Source of the DNA: Thiocapsa sp.
Lineage (GTDB): Bacteria > Pseudomonadota > Gammaproteobacteria > Chromatiales > Chromatiaceae
Assembly (NCBI RefSeq): GCF_011390875.1
Contig: NZ_JAABRP010000022.1
Coordinates: 1-34,276 of the forward strand
Direction of reading: 5' to 3'
DNA: 34,276 bases
The notes below the pieces were generated by a model that was given only the letters and a program-made list of their open reading frames with translations, was not told where the DNA came from and did no database searches. A program made the translations under genes and the position numbers. Shown in pieces: positions 1-9,000 of this stretch; the stretch's first letter is position 1, and each line of letters opens with the position of its first letter.

Positions 1-257
1 GAAGAGGGCGCGACCTGCAGGGCACCGAGGGCATAGGCCAAGGCGCACTTGGCGCAATCGAAGAGAGAATCGCCGCCGTCTCCGGGCGTGGCTTGCGGAT
101 CGCCTTGGGAGAGGGATGTGCCGTGCATGGGACAGCTACCGCCGAGATCGGCGATGTGCTCGCAGGGCAGCGCGACACGCGACCAGGTCTGCGTCTGGAA
201 TGCCAAGACGCAGAAGAGGATCAGCATCACGGTGGCGGGATGAGCGCGGCGCATCAT
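1..257 (-). CDS. Secreted small cysteine-containing protein of unknown function (3' end beyond window)
   Basis: The reading frame starts at a double ATG (252-257) and is open to the window edge, giving 85 residues without a stop, so the C-terminus is missing. The N-terminus has arginines followed by a hydrophobic stretch (VMLILFCVLAF), consistent with a signal peptide or membrane anchor. The exported part has scattered cysteines (PCEHIADLGG, SCPMHG) and a CAKC pair followed by a hydrophobic segment. Small exported proteins with a late CxxC pair resemble the DUF2946 group, often found near metal-handling genes, but this is a weak resemblance and I assign no function. It is divergent from the carboxymuconolactone decarboxylase-like gene at 475. 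No good ribosome binding site is visible before the start, so the exact start is uncertain. Confidence 0.5.
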   Translation of the reverse strand, partial: MMRRAHPATVMLILFCVLAFQTQTWSRVALPCEHIADLGGSCPMHGTSLSQGDPQATPGDGGDSLFDCAKCALAYALGALQVAPS

Positions 258-390
258 CTCAATATGGGCCCGTCACCAGGATCGCGCAAGCGAGATTGCG
301 ATCGCCGGCCAGGTCGTTGATCGGAACCCGTCGGTTAGAAAAAACCTCGCCTCGGATGCCCGACGCCTGCTGCACTGCAACATTCTACGG

Positions 391-396
391 TACAAT
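391..396 (+). promoter_or_regulatory. Candidate -10 box upstream of the gene at 475
   Basis: TACAAT lies in an AT-richer patch about 80 bases before the start at 475. No convincing -35 hexamer sits 16-18 bases upstream, so this is only a candidate sigma-70 element for the carboxymuconolactone decarboxylase-like gene. Confidence 0.25.
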
Positions 397-474
397 AGTT
401 GCTAAACTTCTAATGGACCTAATAGACCCCATGGTCTCATCGTTCTTTTCACGCATCCATCGGCAGTAGCGCAT

Positions 475-1047
475 ATGAGCAGTCCCGACAGTTTCAAGCA
501 GTCCCTGACCCGCGCCCGCGAGTACGGTCTCGAGGAGTTCCTCGAGATCATCAGCGAGATGTCTCAGGTCAGTACCCGCAAGGGCATCATCGATCGGAAA
601 AACAAAGAGCTGATCACCTTGGGTATGGCCCTGACGAAGCAGTGCAGACGCTGCATCGACATCCACACCAAGGAGGCCATCCGCCTGCACGTGATGCCCG
701 GAGAGCTCACGCAGGTCCGCAAGATTGCGCTCTTTCTCAAGGCGAGCCCGCGTGAAGGCGGCGAGATGTGGGACTCTTGGGAGGATTCCTGGCGGGAATA
801 CGTCCTCGGGCGCGGACCGATCCAGCATCACGTCCGCGAGTTGATCGCCTTGGGCATCGCACTGGTGGAGCAGCGCCGCGATCATATCCACCTGCACGCA
901 CGTGCTGCGCTCGATTTCGGTGCGCCGCCCGAGGAGATCTTCGAGGTCATGCCGATCGCGCTGCTCATGGACGGCGCGCCGGCCTTGTCGCAAATCCCCC
1001 ATCTCGTCGACGCCCTCGACGGCCCTCCCCTCGCCATGAGCGCCTAA
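475..1047 (+). CDS. Carboxymuconolactone decarboxylase (AhpD-like) family protein, two domain copies
   Basis: This 190-residue protein belongs to the CMD/AhpD superfamily, whose members include peroxidase-type redox enzymes and decarboxylases. Two copies of the helical CMD core are visible. The first (about residues 43-75) carries the redox motif C57-x-x-C60-x-x-x-H64 in KQCRRCIDIHTKEAIR. The second (about residues 120-150, LIALGIALVEQRRDHIHLHARAALDFG) keeps the histidine-rich helix but has lost both cysteines. Only one half can therefore form the disulfide used by AhpD-type enzymes. An alkylhydroperoxidase-like thiol redox role is an inference; the substrate cannot be told. The ATG at 475 is the first start of the frame and fits the family N-terminus, although the ribosome binding site is weak. 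An inverted-repeat element follows within 30 bases. Confidence 0.8.
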   Translation: MSSPDSFKQSLTRAREYGLEEFLEIISEMSQVSTRKGIIDRKNKELITLGMALTKQCRRCIDIHTKEAIRLHVMPGELTQVRKIALFLKASPREGGEMWDSWEDSWREYVLGRGPIQHHVRELIALGIALVEQRRDHIHLHARAALDFGAPPEEIFEVMPIALLMDGAPALSQIPHLVDALDGPPLAMSA

Positions 1048-1074
1048 GGAACGATTCAAAAACAACCGAAACAC

Positions 1075-1175
1075 GTAGGATGGGTAGAGCGCAGCGAAAC
1101 CCATCCTACCCGCTCAGACGCCCAATCCAGGTGGCGGGGCGGAAAAGAAGGGTTTCGCTACGCTCTACCCATCCC
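1075..1175. repeat. Intergenic palindromic repeat (GTAGGATGGGT type), two inverted halves
   Basis: The left half is a perfect 11-bp palindrome: GTAGGATGGGT (1075-1085) and ACCCATCCTAC (1099-1109) around the loop AGAGCGCAGCGAA. The same core recurs in inverse orientation at 1150-1174 (GGGTTTCGCTACGCTCTACC and on), differing from the left copy at about one base. The element is thus a pair of inverted copies separated by about 40 bases. Repeats of this wording are, from memory, common between genes in many proteobacteria. It follows the stop at 1047 closely and could end transcription, but it has no T-run. Confidence 0.75.
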
Positions 1176-1207
1176 GTGAATCAGGTATTCACCTTGTTTC
1201 TGTATCG

Positions 1208-1294
1208 TTAAACCGCGCCTGCTGCGGCGGTCGTCCGAGCATGCGCGGCCAAGCCAATCCAAAAAACGACGCATACCGCACCGGGCGCGGTTTA
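1208..1294 (+). repeat. Single TTTAAACCGCG unit (copy A)
   Basis: An 87-bp unit is bounded by TTAAACCGCGCC (1208-1219) and GGGCGCGGTTTA (1283-1294). Its right half contains the family core GCGGCCAAGCCAATCCAA followed by CGACGCATACCGCACC, shared with the units at 14674-14761 and 21392-21480. The left part forms a hairpin with 13 of 16 paired positions. Unlike the other copies it has no partner unit; an AT-richer stretch (1190-1207) and the GTAGGATGGGT element precede it instead. Confidence 0.8.
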
Positions 1295-1333
1295 GCGACC
1301 GCATCTACCTCCCCCACTGTGCGGGAGATTGTT

Positions 1334-2971
1334 TCATCTCGCATCATCGACACCGGCGGCTGCGCGCTGCAGTCGGGAGAGTCGATCCTCGACCTCGCGC
1401 CCGCGCCCCGTGCAAACATGCTGAGCAAATCCGGCACCCGCCTCTGCATAGAGGTTGAAGACCTGGCTGACGCCGGCGGCCCGCAGGATCGCCTCGTCAT
1501 CGGGAAATTTTGCGATGGCGCCGATGGTTCCCGCGAAACCCTCCTTGATCAGGTGCTCGGCGGCGAAGACGTTCTCCGAGACCTGCGGCATCGCCAAGAG
1601 CACCACCTTGATGTGACCGTCGTTCAGATGCAAACGGTGCCAAAAGTCAGCGTCCGTTGCGCTGCCCTGAACGACATTGCGACCGCTCGCCGAGTGCCGT
1701 GCGACGGCATCCGGGTCCGCGTCGATACCGACGGGTTTGAGCCCCTTGTCCATCGTGAGCGTATCGTAGGCGCCGGTGCCGACGCGCCCCATCCCGATAA
1801 TCATCGCGTTGGCGTCCGCAGGATCGATCTCGCGCTCGATCGGCAGGCGTACGGTTCGCTCCTGGCGCCGCAGCCGATCGCTGAACAGCTCGTAGAGGCC
1901 ATGCGCGCGCGAATCGAGGAAAGCGGCAATCACCAGCGACACGCCGACGGTGATCGCGACGATGGCGAGCCAATCCGACGACAACCAGCCCGACTTCTCG
2001 GCGATGGCGGCCACGATCAGACCGAACTCGCTGTAGCTCGCCAGCGACAGGCTCCCGAGCAAGGCCGTGCGGGCACGCAGCCGAAAGGCCAACAACAGCT
2101 GCTCGAACAGGAACCCCTTCAACACCAGGAACAGCACCAGCAGCAGCACGGTCGGCGCCATATCGGCACTGGGTACTGCGGTCAACCCGATGCTCAGGAA
2201 GAACCCGACCAGAAAGAGATCCTTGAGTCCGAGTAGGGTCTTCGCCAACTCCCCGGACTTGGCATGCGGGGCGATCAAGATCCCGAGCAGCAGGGCGCCC
2301 AAATCACCCTTGATGTGCAGCGCCTCGAAGAGCTGGGCGCCGCCGAGCGCGAAGGTGATACCGAACAACAACAGCAGCTCGCCATGTCCGGCGCGATCCA
2401 GGACCCGGCCGATGACGCCGCGCAAAGGGATCAAGGAGAAGAGCAGCAAGGACCAGAGCATCGGCACCTTGCCCAAGGAGAAGGCCAGAAAAAGCACCGC
2501 CGCGAGATCCTGAACGATCAGGATACCGATCGCGATGGTGCCGTACAGCGAGCCCATCTCGCCCTTCTCCTCGAGCACCTTCACGGCGAAGACGGTGCTC
2601 GAGAAGCTGAGCGCGAAGGCGAGGATCAGAGTGTTCCGATGACCGAGCTCGCCCAGATAGGGCACGCCGAGCGCACCGAACGTCAAGAGGGCCGGCACGA
2701 GCACACCGATGAAGGCAACCATATGCAGGCCGGCGACGCCCCAGACCTGGGGCTCGGCCAGGCTCTTCAGCTTGAGCTTGAGGCCGATGGAAAAGAGCAG
2801 AAGGGTCACGCCCAAGTCCGATAGCGTGTTGACCATCGAGGTCGCCTCTGCCCCGAAAGCGTGCAAGGTAAAACCCGCCACGAGATAGCCCACCAGCGGC
2901 GGCAATCCGATCTGGCGCGCGGCCAAGCCGGCCGCAAAAGCAAGGGCCAGCCAGCTTATCGTATCAATCAT
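1334..2971 (-). CDS. Cation/proton antiporter, CPA2 family (KefB-like) with a TrkA-N/RCK domain
   Basis: This is a 545-residue inner-membrane monovalent cation/H+ antiporter or glutathione-gated-type K+ efflux protein. Residues 1-350 are a run of hydrophobic helices typical of the Na+/H+ exchanger fold, with the CPA2 signature region LIVQDLAAV (Q154, D155). Residues about 385-500 form a Rossmann-type TrkA-N domain with the nucleotide motif GMGRVG (393-398). The size and order match KefB/KefC/YbaL proteins, though the C-terminal end is shorter than in KefC. YbaL-type proteins have the same plan. The transported ion (K+ or Na+) cannot be decided from sequence. No KefF/KefG ancillary oxidoreductase gene lies beside it. 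Its 3' end is 40 bases from repeat copy A. Confidence 0.85.
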   Translation of the reverse strand: MIDTISWLALAFAAGLAARQIGLPPLVGYLVAGFTLHAFGAEATSMVNTLSDLGVTLLLFSIGLKLKLKSLAEPQVWGVAGLHMVAFIGVLVPALLTFGALGVPYLGELGHRNTLILAFALSFSSTVFAVKVLEEKGEMGSLYGTIAIGILIVQDLAAVLFLAFSLGKVPMLWSLLLFSLIPLRGVIGRVLDRAGHGELLLLFGITFALGGAQLFEALHIKGDLGALLLGILIAPHAKSGELAKTLLGLKDLFLVGFFLSIGLTAVPSADMAPTVLLLVLFLVLKGFLFEQLLLAFRLRARTALLGSLSLASYSEFGLIVAAIAEKSGWLSSDWLAIVAITVGVSLVIAAFLDSRAHGLYELFSDRLRRQERTVRLPIEREIDPADANAMIIGMGRVGTGAYDTLTMDKGLKPVGIDADPDAVARHSASGRNVVQGSATDADFWHRLHLNDGHIKVVLLAMPQVSENVFAAEHLIKEGFAGTIGAIAKFPDDEAILRAAGVSQVFNLYAEAGAGFAQHVCTGRGREVEDRLSRLQRAAAGVDDAR

Positions 2972-3173
2972 TCAGTCAGCTCCGCCTCGATGTCCGTCAG
3001 GCAGCGGCTCCCGGATCGCTGCCGTCGAAACTGCCTGCGAACGGTTTGGAAGCCTGCCGGGTTGCCTAAGCAAACACTGCGCCCGATAAGCCAACACCAT
3101 ACCGAGCGCACGTGGCTTTTTCGAAAGGCGGGGTCCGGGACGTGTAATGTGGCTGAAAGCCAGCGTACATTCG

Positions 3174-5585
3174 CTATAAATCCGAGTGCAACGTGCCAGA
3201 CTGCTCCCCGAGCTGCTTCAGGACTGGATCGTCCGGGGCTTGAACGCGGAGTCTCTCAAGCCAGCGCTCGGCGGCATCCGCTCGGTCGAGCTTGGCATTG
3301 TATTGGATCAGGGCGATCAGGATGTCGCGATCGGTCGGGGCTTTACCCTGGGCGGCTTCGAGGATGGAGAGTGCCTCCGGGGTCCGATCGGCACCGTCGA
3401 GCGCGACGGCGTAGACGTAGGCATAGCGGCTGTTGTGCGGGGACAGATCCGCGGCACGCGCCAGCTCTTGGACGGCGGCATCGAGCCGCTTTGATCGGAC
3501 CTGGGCAAGACCCAATGCGTAGTGTAGGTCGGCGCGCTCTGAGGCTGTGGCGGGCTCCGCGGCGAGTCCGGCCGTCAGCTCTGCCACGGCATCGGACTCG
3601 CGGCCCAGCGCCCGATAGAGGTCGGCCAGGTTCACTCGCGCCGGGGTGAAGCGTCGATCAAGGCTCAGGGCGGTGCGATACGCCTGCTCGGCGACACGCG
3701 ACTCGCCGGCATCGAATGCCAGCAGGCCGAGATTCAGGTGTGCCTCCGGTCGGTCGGCATTCACCATCTCCGCCATCGCATACTCCTCCAATGCGGCACT
3801 GAGGCGATCCGCCAGCTCGCCCCCGATGCCTTGCGTCATCATCGGCGCCAGCACGCGCGCGGCCTCCAGTCTCACCGTAAGCGCCGGATCGGAGAGCAGC
3901 GGCCAGACCAGCTCGACCCGGGTCTGCAGGTCCGCGAGGTCCAGGACGCGCACCGCTTGCGCGCGCACCTGTGCCTGCGGGTCGTCGAGCAGGCGCTGCA
4001 CGGTCGGAAGTGCAGTCGGATCTGCGTGGTCGCGGAGCCGCTCCAGGGCGCTGGCCCGAGCAATGGCGGGTTGGGTTGAATCGGCCGCGAGTGCGAGCAG
4101 CCGCGCGCCGGCATCCGGGGCATTGGTGTCCGCCGCATGCAGCGCCTCGCCGAAGTGCGGTCCCCGATACGCCGGGTCCGGATACCAGGTCTCCACCGCG
4201 CTCGCGGCCCAAGCGGCATCCTTATCCTGATGACAGGCGTTGCAGGCGTTCGGTGTGCCAAGCGTCAGGGACAGATCAGGCCGAGGCACGCGCAGGCTGT
4301 GGTCGGCGCGCTCGTCCACGACCATGTAAAAGCGTTGGGGCATATGACAGGCCACGCAGGCGGCGCCGGTCGAGCCGGCCGGGTGGTGATGGTGCTCGGG
4401 CGAATCGTAGCGGGCGGGCGTATGGCAGCGGGCGCAGACGGCGTTGCCCTCGGCGAGCAGTTCGAGGCTATGAGGCTCGTGGCAGTCGCTGCACACGACC
4501 CCTTGATGGTACATCCGGCTTTGGATAAAGGAGCCGTGGACGAAGACCTCGTCCTTGATCTGGCCATCCGGGAAGTAGAGCGCGGGATCGAGCAGGGCGA
4601 GGCGGAAACCCTGATGCAGGGGTTCGCCCGGGCTCGGCGTGTCCTGGATACGGCCGCGTCTGGAATGACAACGGGCGCAGGTCTCGCTCTGGAGGTGCGG
4701 ACCGCCTTGGGGCGAGCGGGTCACGGATCGCTCCGGCTTGCCTGTCTCGGGATTGATCTGCCAGACACCGCCGTCGCGATCCTTAAGTTCGACCAGTAAA
4801 CCGCGACCGTCGGCATCGGTCGCCGCAGCCGACTCGGCGTTCTCACCGGCCGGCCGCGCCTTGGCCCATTCGACATGACGGGCACCGGGTCCGTGACAGG
4901 CCTCGCAGGCGACGTTGATCTCCGCGTATCGGGTGTCGTAGATCTGTCGCTCGGCGTCGTAGCGTTTTTGCAGGTCGGTGGAATGGCAGTCCGCGCATTG
5001 ATAGTTCCAGGTCTGCTCCGCGGCGGTCCAATGGACCGGGTTGCTGTGGTCCATCGGCGCATTCGGATCGGCATCGGGGTAGAGATGAAACCAGCGCTGC
5101 CCGCCCTCCTCCGGCGAGCGCGTATCCCAGGCCAGGCCGAGCGCCTGGAGTCGCCCGCCCGGAAACGCGATCAGATATTGCTGCAAGGGAGACCAGCCGA
5201 AGGTGTAGCGGATCGGATAGTCCCGCAGCGCCCCGTCGGGTCCGTCGGTCTGCACGAAGTAGCCGCCGTCCCGGCGAAAGAAGCGGGATGTGACGCCGTG
5301 CGCCTCGATCTCGGCATCGTCGAAGTTGCCGAGGACGGTGTCCGGCGTCGCCTGCGTCATCGCACGGTCATGGTCGGAGCCATTCCAAAGATCAAACTCC
5401 GCCTGGTGGCACTCTGCGCAGACCGCGACGCCCACATAGCCGCGTTGCATGTGCTCCGGATCCAGATGCGGATCCAGAGACGGTTCAGGCCCGGTCGACC
5501 GGGGTGCACCCGTCTCGACGGGCACATCCGCGGCCTGCACCAAGGGGGCCAGCAGGAGGGCGAGGCAGATGGCGCGCAGGTCCAT
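3174..5585 (-). CDS. Octaheme cytochrome c with HEAT-like and TPR repeats
   Basis: The 803-residue protein starts with a signal peptide (MDLRAICLALLLAPLVQA, cut near residue 18-19), so it should act in the periplasm. Eight CxxCH heme-attachment motifs begin at residues 56, 197, 227, 303, 365, 384, 410 and 448. Spacing around residues 50-455 resembles the cytochrome c554/NrfA-like multiheme group. Residues about 485-590 carry short alpha-helical repeats of HEAT type (for example ARASALERLRDHADPTALPT), and about 600-790 carry TPR-like repeats (for example RPEAHLNLGLLAFDAGES). It is probably an electron-transfer protein or reductase attached to a protein-binding scaffold. No partner quinol oxidase, NapC-type or cytochrome maturation gene is adjacent, so substrate and partner are unknown. 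The gene stands alone. Confidence 0.88.
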   Translation of the reverse strand: MDLRAICLALLLAPLVQAADVPVETGAPRSTGPEPSLDPHLDPEHMQRGYVGVAVCAECHQAEFDLWNGSDHDRAMTQATPDTVLGNFDDAEIEAHGVTSRFFRRDGGYFVQTDGPDGALRDYPIRYTFGWSPLQQYLIAFPGGRLQALGLAWDTRSPEEGGQRWFHLYPDADPNAPMDHSNPVHWTAAEQTWNYQCADCHSTDLQKRYDAERQIYDTRYAEINVACEACHGPGARHVEWAKARPAGENAESAAATDADGRGLLVELKDRDGGVWQINPETGKPERSVTRSPQGGPHLQSETCARCHSRRGRIQDTPSPGEPLHQGFRLALLDPALYFPDGQIKDEVFVHGSFIQSRMYHQGVVCSDCHEPHSLELLAEGNAVCARCHTPARYDSPEHHHHPAGSTGAACVACHMPQRFYMVVDERADHSLRVPRPDLSLTLGTPNACNACHQDKDAAWAASAVETWYPDPAYRGPHFGEALHAADTNAPDAGARLLALAADSTQPAIARASALERLRDHADPTALPTVQRLLDDPQAQVRAQAVRVLDLADLQTRVELVWPLLSDPALTVRLEAARVLAPMMTQGIGGELADRLSAALEEYAMAEMVNADRPEAHLNLGLLAFDAGESRVAEQAYRTALSLDRRFTPARVNLADLYRALGRESDAVAELTAGLAAEPATASERADLHYALGLAQVRSKRLDAAVQELARAADLSPHNSRYAYVYAVALDGADRTPEALSILEAAQGKAPTDRDILIALIQYNAKLDRADAAERWLERLRVQAPDDPVLKQLGEQSGTLHSDL

Positions 5586-6088
5586 GGGCGTGGGCTTCTC
5601 CGGAGGACACTCAAGATACGCTGAATGGTATACCCGTTGCGCCGTAAGAGAATGGTCGGCGCATCAAAGACCGGCATCGGACGATGCTTCAGGCAGCGAA
5701 CGCACCAACAATGGGCACGCCGACCGGGCCGCCACGGGGCACGTCGCTGGATCGGCGCACGCCCCCGCCCCCGACTCGCGCTTGACCGAACGGCTCGGGC
5801 TTGCGTGCAGCGGACTCCCTGTCCCCGTTGACCTCGAAACCCCTCGGCAGCCGACGCGCAAGCCGTTTCGCAAGACAGCGCCGGAATTTTGTGGGATCGT
5901 TGGCACCTGAACCGAATCCCTCGGCGACACTTCGGAACGATCTTTGCTTAATGATCACCGCGGATCGCCACCCCACGGTAAGACAGCAACACCTCGAACC
6001 GTCCTTCGTTGTCTGACCGAACCCGGCCTGCGCCGCGGTACGACAGTCCGACTCGACACACGACACTTCAGTTAGGAACCCAGCCCCG
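5586..6088. other. Divergent intergenic region, no gene recognised
   Basis: About 500 bases separate the divergent starts of the cytochrome (minus strand) and the transglutaminase gene (plus strand). Open frames in it have no recognisable protein features. I see no tRNA, no copy of the repeat family and no clear hairpin terminator. It presumably holds the promoters of both flanking genes, but I cannot point to confident -35/-10 pairs. Confidence 0.5.
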
Positions 6089-9000
6089 ATGTCGATCCTC
6101 GTCGCCATTAATCATAAGACCGAATACCGCTTCGACCGCTCGGTGAACCTCGCGCCGCATGTCGTGCGCCTGCGTCCGGCCCCGCACTGCCGCACACCGA
6201 TCCGTTCCTACTCGCTGAAGGTCGAACCCGCCGAGCATTTCATCAACTGGCAGCAGGATGCCTTCGGCAACTACCTGGCACGCCTGGTCTTTCCCGAAAA
6301 AGCCAAGACGCTGACGGTCGAGGTCGACGTGATCGCCGAGATGATCACGATCAATCCCTTCGACTTCTTTCTCGAAGACTATGCCTTCTATTACCCCTTC
6401 GAGTACGAGCCCGACCTGCGCAAAGAGCTGGCACCCTACCTCGAAGTGACCGAGAGCGGAGCGCTGCTGACGGAGTGGCTCTCGGCCGTGGACCGGACCA
6501 AGCGCGAGACGGTCTACTTCCTCGTGGATCTGAACCAGCGTCTTCAGCAAGACATCAACTACGTCATCCGCATGGAGGTCGGGGTCCAGACCTGCGAGGA
6601 GACCCTGAACCGGCGTCTGGGCTCGTGCCGCGATTCCGCCTGGCTGCTGGTGCAGATCCTGCGCCACCTGGGTCTGGCTGCGCGTTTTGTCTCCGGCTAC
6701 CTGGTGCAGTTGACGGCGGATGTGAAATCGCTCGACGGCCCGTCCGGTCCGGAGGCCGACTTCACCGACCTGCACGCCTGGGCCGAGGTCTATGTGCCGG
6801 GCGCCGGCTGGATCGGGCTCGATCCCACCTCGGGGCTGTTCGCGGGCGAAGGCCACATCCCGCTCGCCTGCTCGCCGGCACCGCGCAGCGCCGCACCCAT
6901 CACGGGCGCGACGGACAAGTGCGAGGTCGAGCTCTATTTCCACAACGAGATCACGCGCATCCACGAGGACCCGCGGGTCACCAAGCCCTACACCGACGAG
7001 CAGTGGGCAGCGATCGAGTCGCTCGGCCATCAGGTCGACGCCGAGCTCAAGGCCAACGACGTGCGCCTGACCATGGGGGGCGAGCCGACCTTCGTCTCGA
7101 TCGACGACATGGACGGCGCGGAGTGGAATATCGCAGCCCTCGGCCCGACCAAGAAGATCCTGGCCGAGGATCTGATGCTGCGCCTCAAGCGCCACTTCGC
7201 ACCCGGCGGGCTTCTGCACATCGGGCAAGGCAAATGGTACCCGGGCGAACAGCTGCCGCGCTGGGCGCTGTCCTGTTTCTGGCGCAAGGACGGTCAGCCG
7301 GTCTGGCGAAACCCCGAGCTGTTCGGCCTGGAGAACACGCAATACGGCCACGGGCCCGCGGAGGCCGAGATCTTCGTGCGCACCCTGGCCCGTCACCTGG
7401 GCGTGGATCCGACGTTCGCGTCGGAGGCCCATGAAGACGTCTTCTACTATCTTTGGAAAGAGGCACGCCTGCCGGCGAACGTCGACCCGCTCGACAACAA
7501 GCTCAAGGACCCCAACGAACGCAAGCGCCTGACCCGGCTCTTTCAACAGGGCCTGAACCGCGTCGCGGGCTATGTGCTGCCGTTGCGCTGGTGGGGATTC
7601 GGTGCCGAGGGGCGCTGGAAGAGCGGGCGCTGGACCTTCCGCGACGGCAACCTCTTCCTGATCCCGGGCGACTCCCCGATGGGCTTCCGCCTGCCCCTGG
7701 ATGCCCTGCCCTACATCCCCGAGGGTGAGCTGGATACGGTCCCCGAGCGCAACCCCTTCGAGGCGGTCACCGCGCTGCGCTCGCCCTTCGACGAGGTGGC
7801 GCGCCGTTACACGCGTCTGGTCGAGCCGGCCCAAGCGCCGCAGACCATCCGCGAGCAGGGTCACCGGCCGCAGGATCTCGCCGCGCGCTACGGGCGCGTG
7901 ACGCCTCCGGACGAGTCGCACCAGTCGCTGCACCCGCAGGTCGCCTTGCCGGACGACCTGCATCCGGACCTGATCCGCACCGCGCTTTGCATCGAGCCGC
8001 GCGAAGGTCGGCTGTACTGCTTCATGCCGCCGCTCACGCATCTGGAGCATTGGTTGGATCTTGTGCTCTGTCTGGAGGACACGGCTGCCGAGCTCAAGAT
8101 GCCCATCATCATCGAGGGCTACGAGCCGCCGCGCGACCATCGGCTCCAGAAGCTGGCGGTCACGCCCGATCCCGGCGTCATCGAGGTCAACATCCATCCG
8201 TCCGAGAGCTGGGACGACATGGTGCGCGACACCCAGATCCTCTACGAAGAGGCACGCCAAGCCCGGCTCGGCACCGAGAAGTTCATGCTCGACGGCCGCC
8301 ACACGGGCACCGGCGGCGGAAACCACGTCACCCTCGGCGGCCCGACCCCGGCGGACAGCCCGCTCCTGCGCAAGCCCGATCTGGTGCAGAGCCTGATCGG
8401 CTACTGGCAGCATCACCCGAGCCTGTCCTATCTCTTCTCGGGGATGTTCATCGGCCCGACCAGCCAGGCCCCGCGGGTCGACGAGGCACGCGACGACCGG
8501 CTCTACGAGCTCGACATCGCATTCCAGCAGATGCCGCCCGGCGAGGTGCCGCAGCCTTGGGTGGTCGATCGGGTGCTGCGCAACCTGCTGACCGACGTCA
8601 CCGGCAACACCCACCGCACCGAGTTCTGCATCGACAAGCTCTACTCGCCCGACAGCGCCTCCGGGCGTCAGGGCCTGGTCGAGTTCCGCGCCTTCGAGAT
8701 GCCGCCGCACGCCCGCATGAGCCTCGCCCAGATGCTCCTGCTGCGGACCCTGGTCGCGCGCTTCTGGAAGGAACCCTACCGCCGTAAGCCCGTGCGCTGG
8801 GGCACCGAGCTGCATGATCGTTTCCTGCTGCCCCATTTCGTGCGGCAGGACTTCAACGACGTCATCTGCGACCTGCAGCGTGCCGGCTATCCCTTCGATC
8901 CGGCCTGGTTCGATCCCTTCTTCGAGTTCCGCTTCCCGCACTACGGGGATCTGGTCACCGAGAACGGGATCGACATGGAGCTGCGTGCAGCCATCGAGCC

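Noticed and set aside
1241-2236. A 331-codon plus-strand frame opposite the antiporter
   Set aside because: Its sequence is low-complexity and glutamine/histidine-rich, typical of antisense readings, and the minus strand carries a clear membrane transporter.
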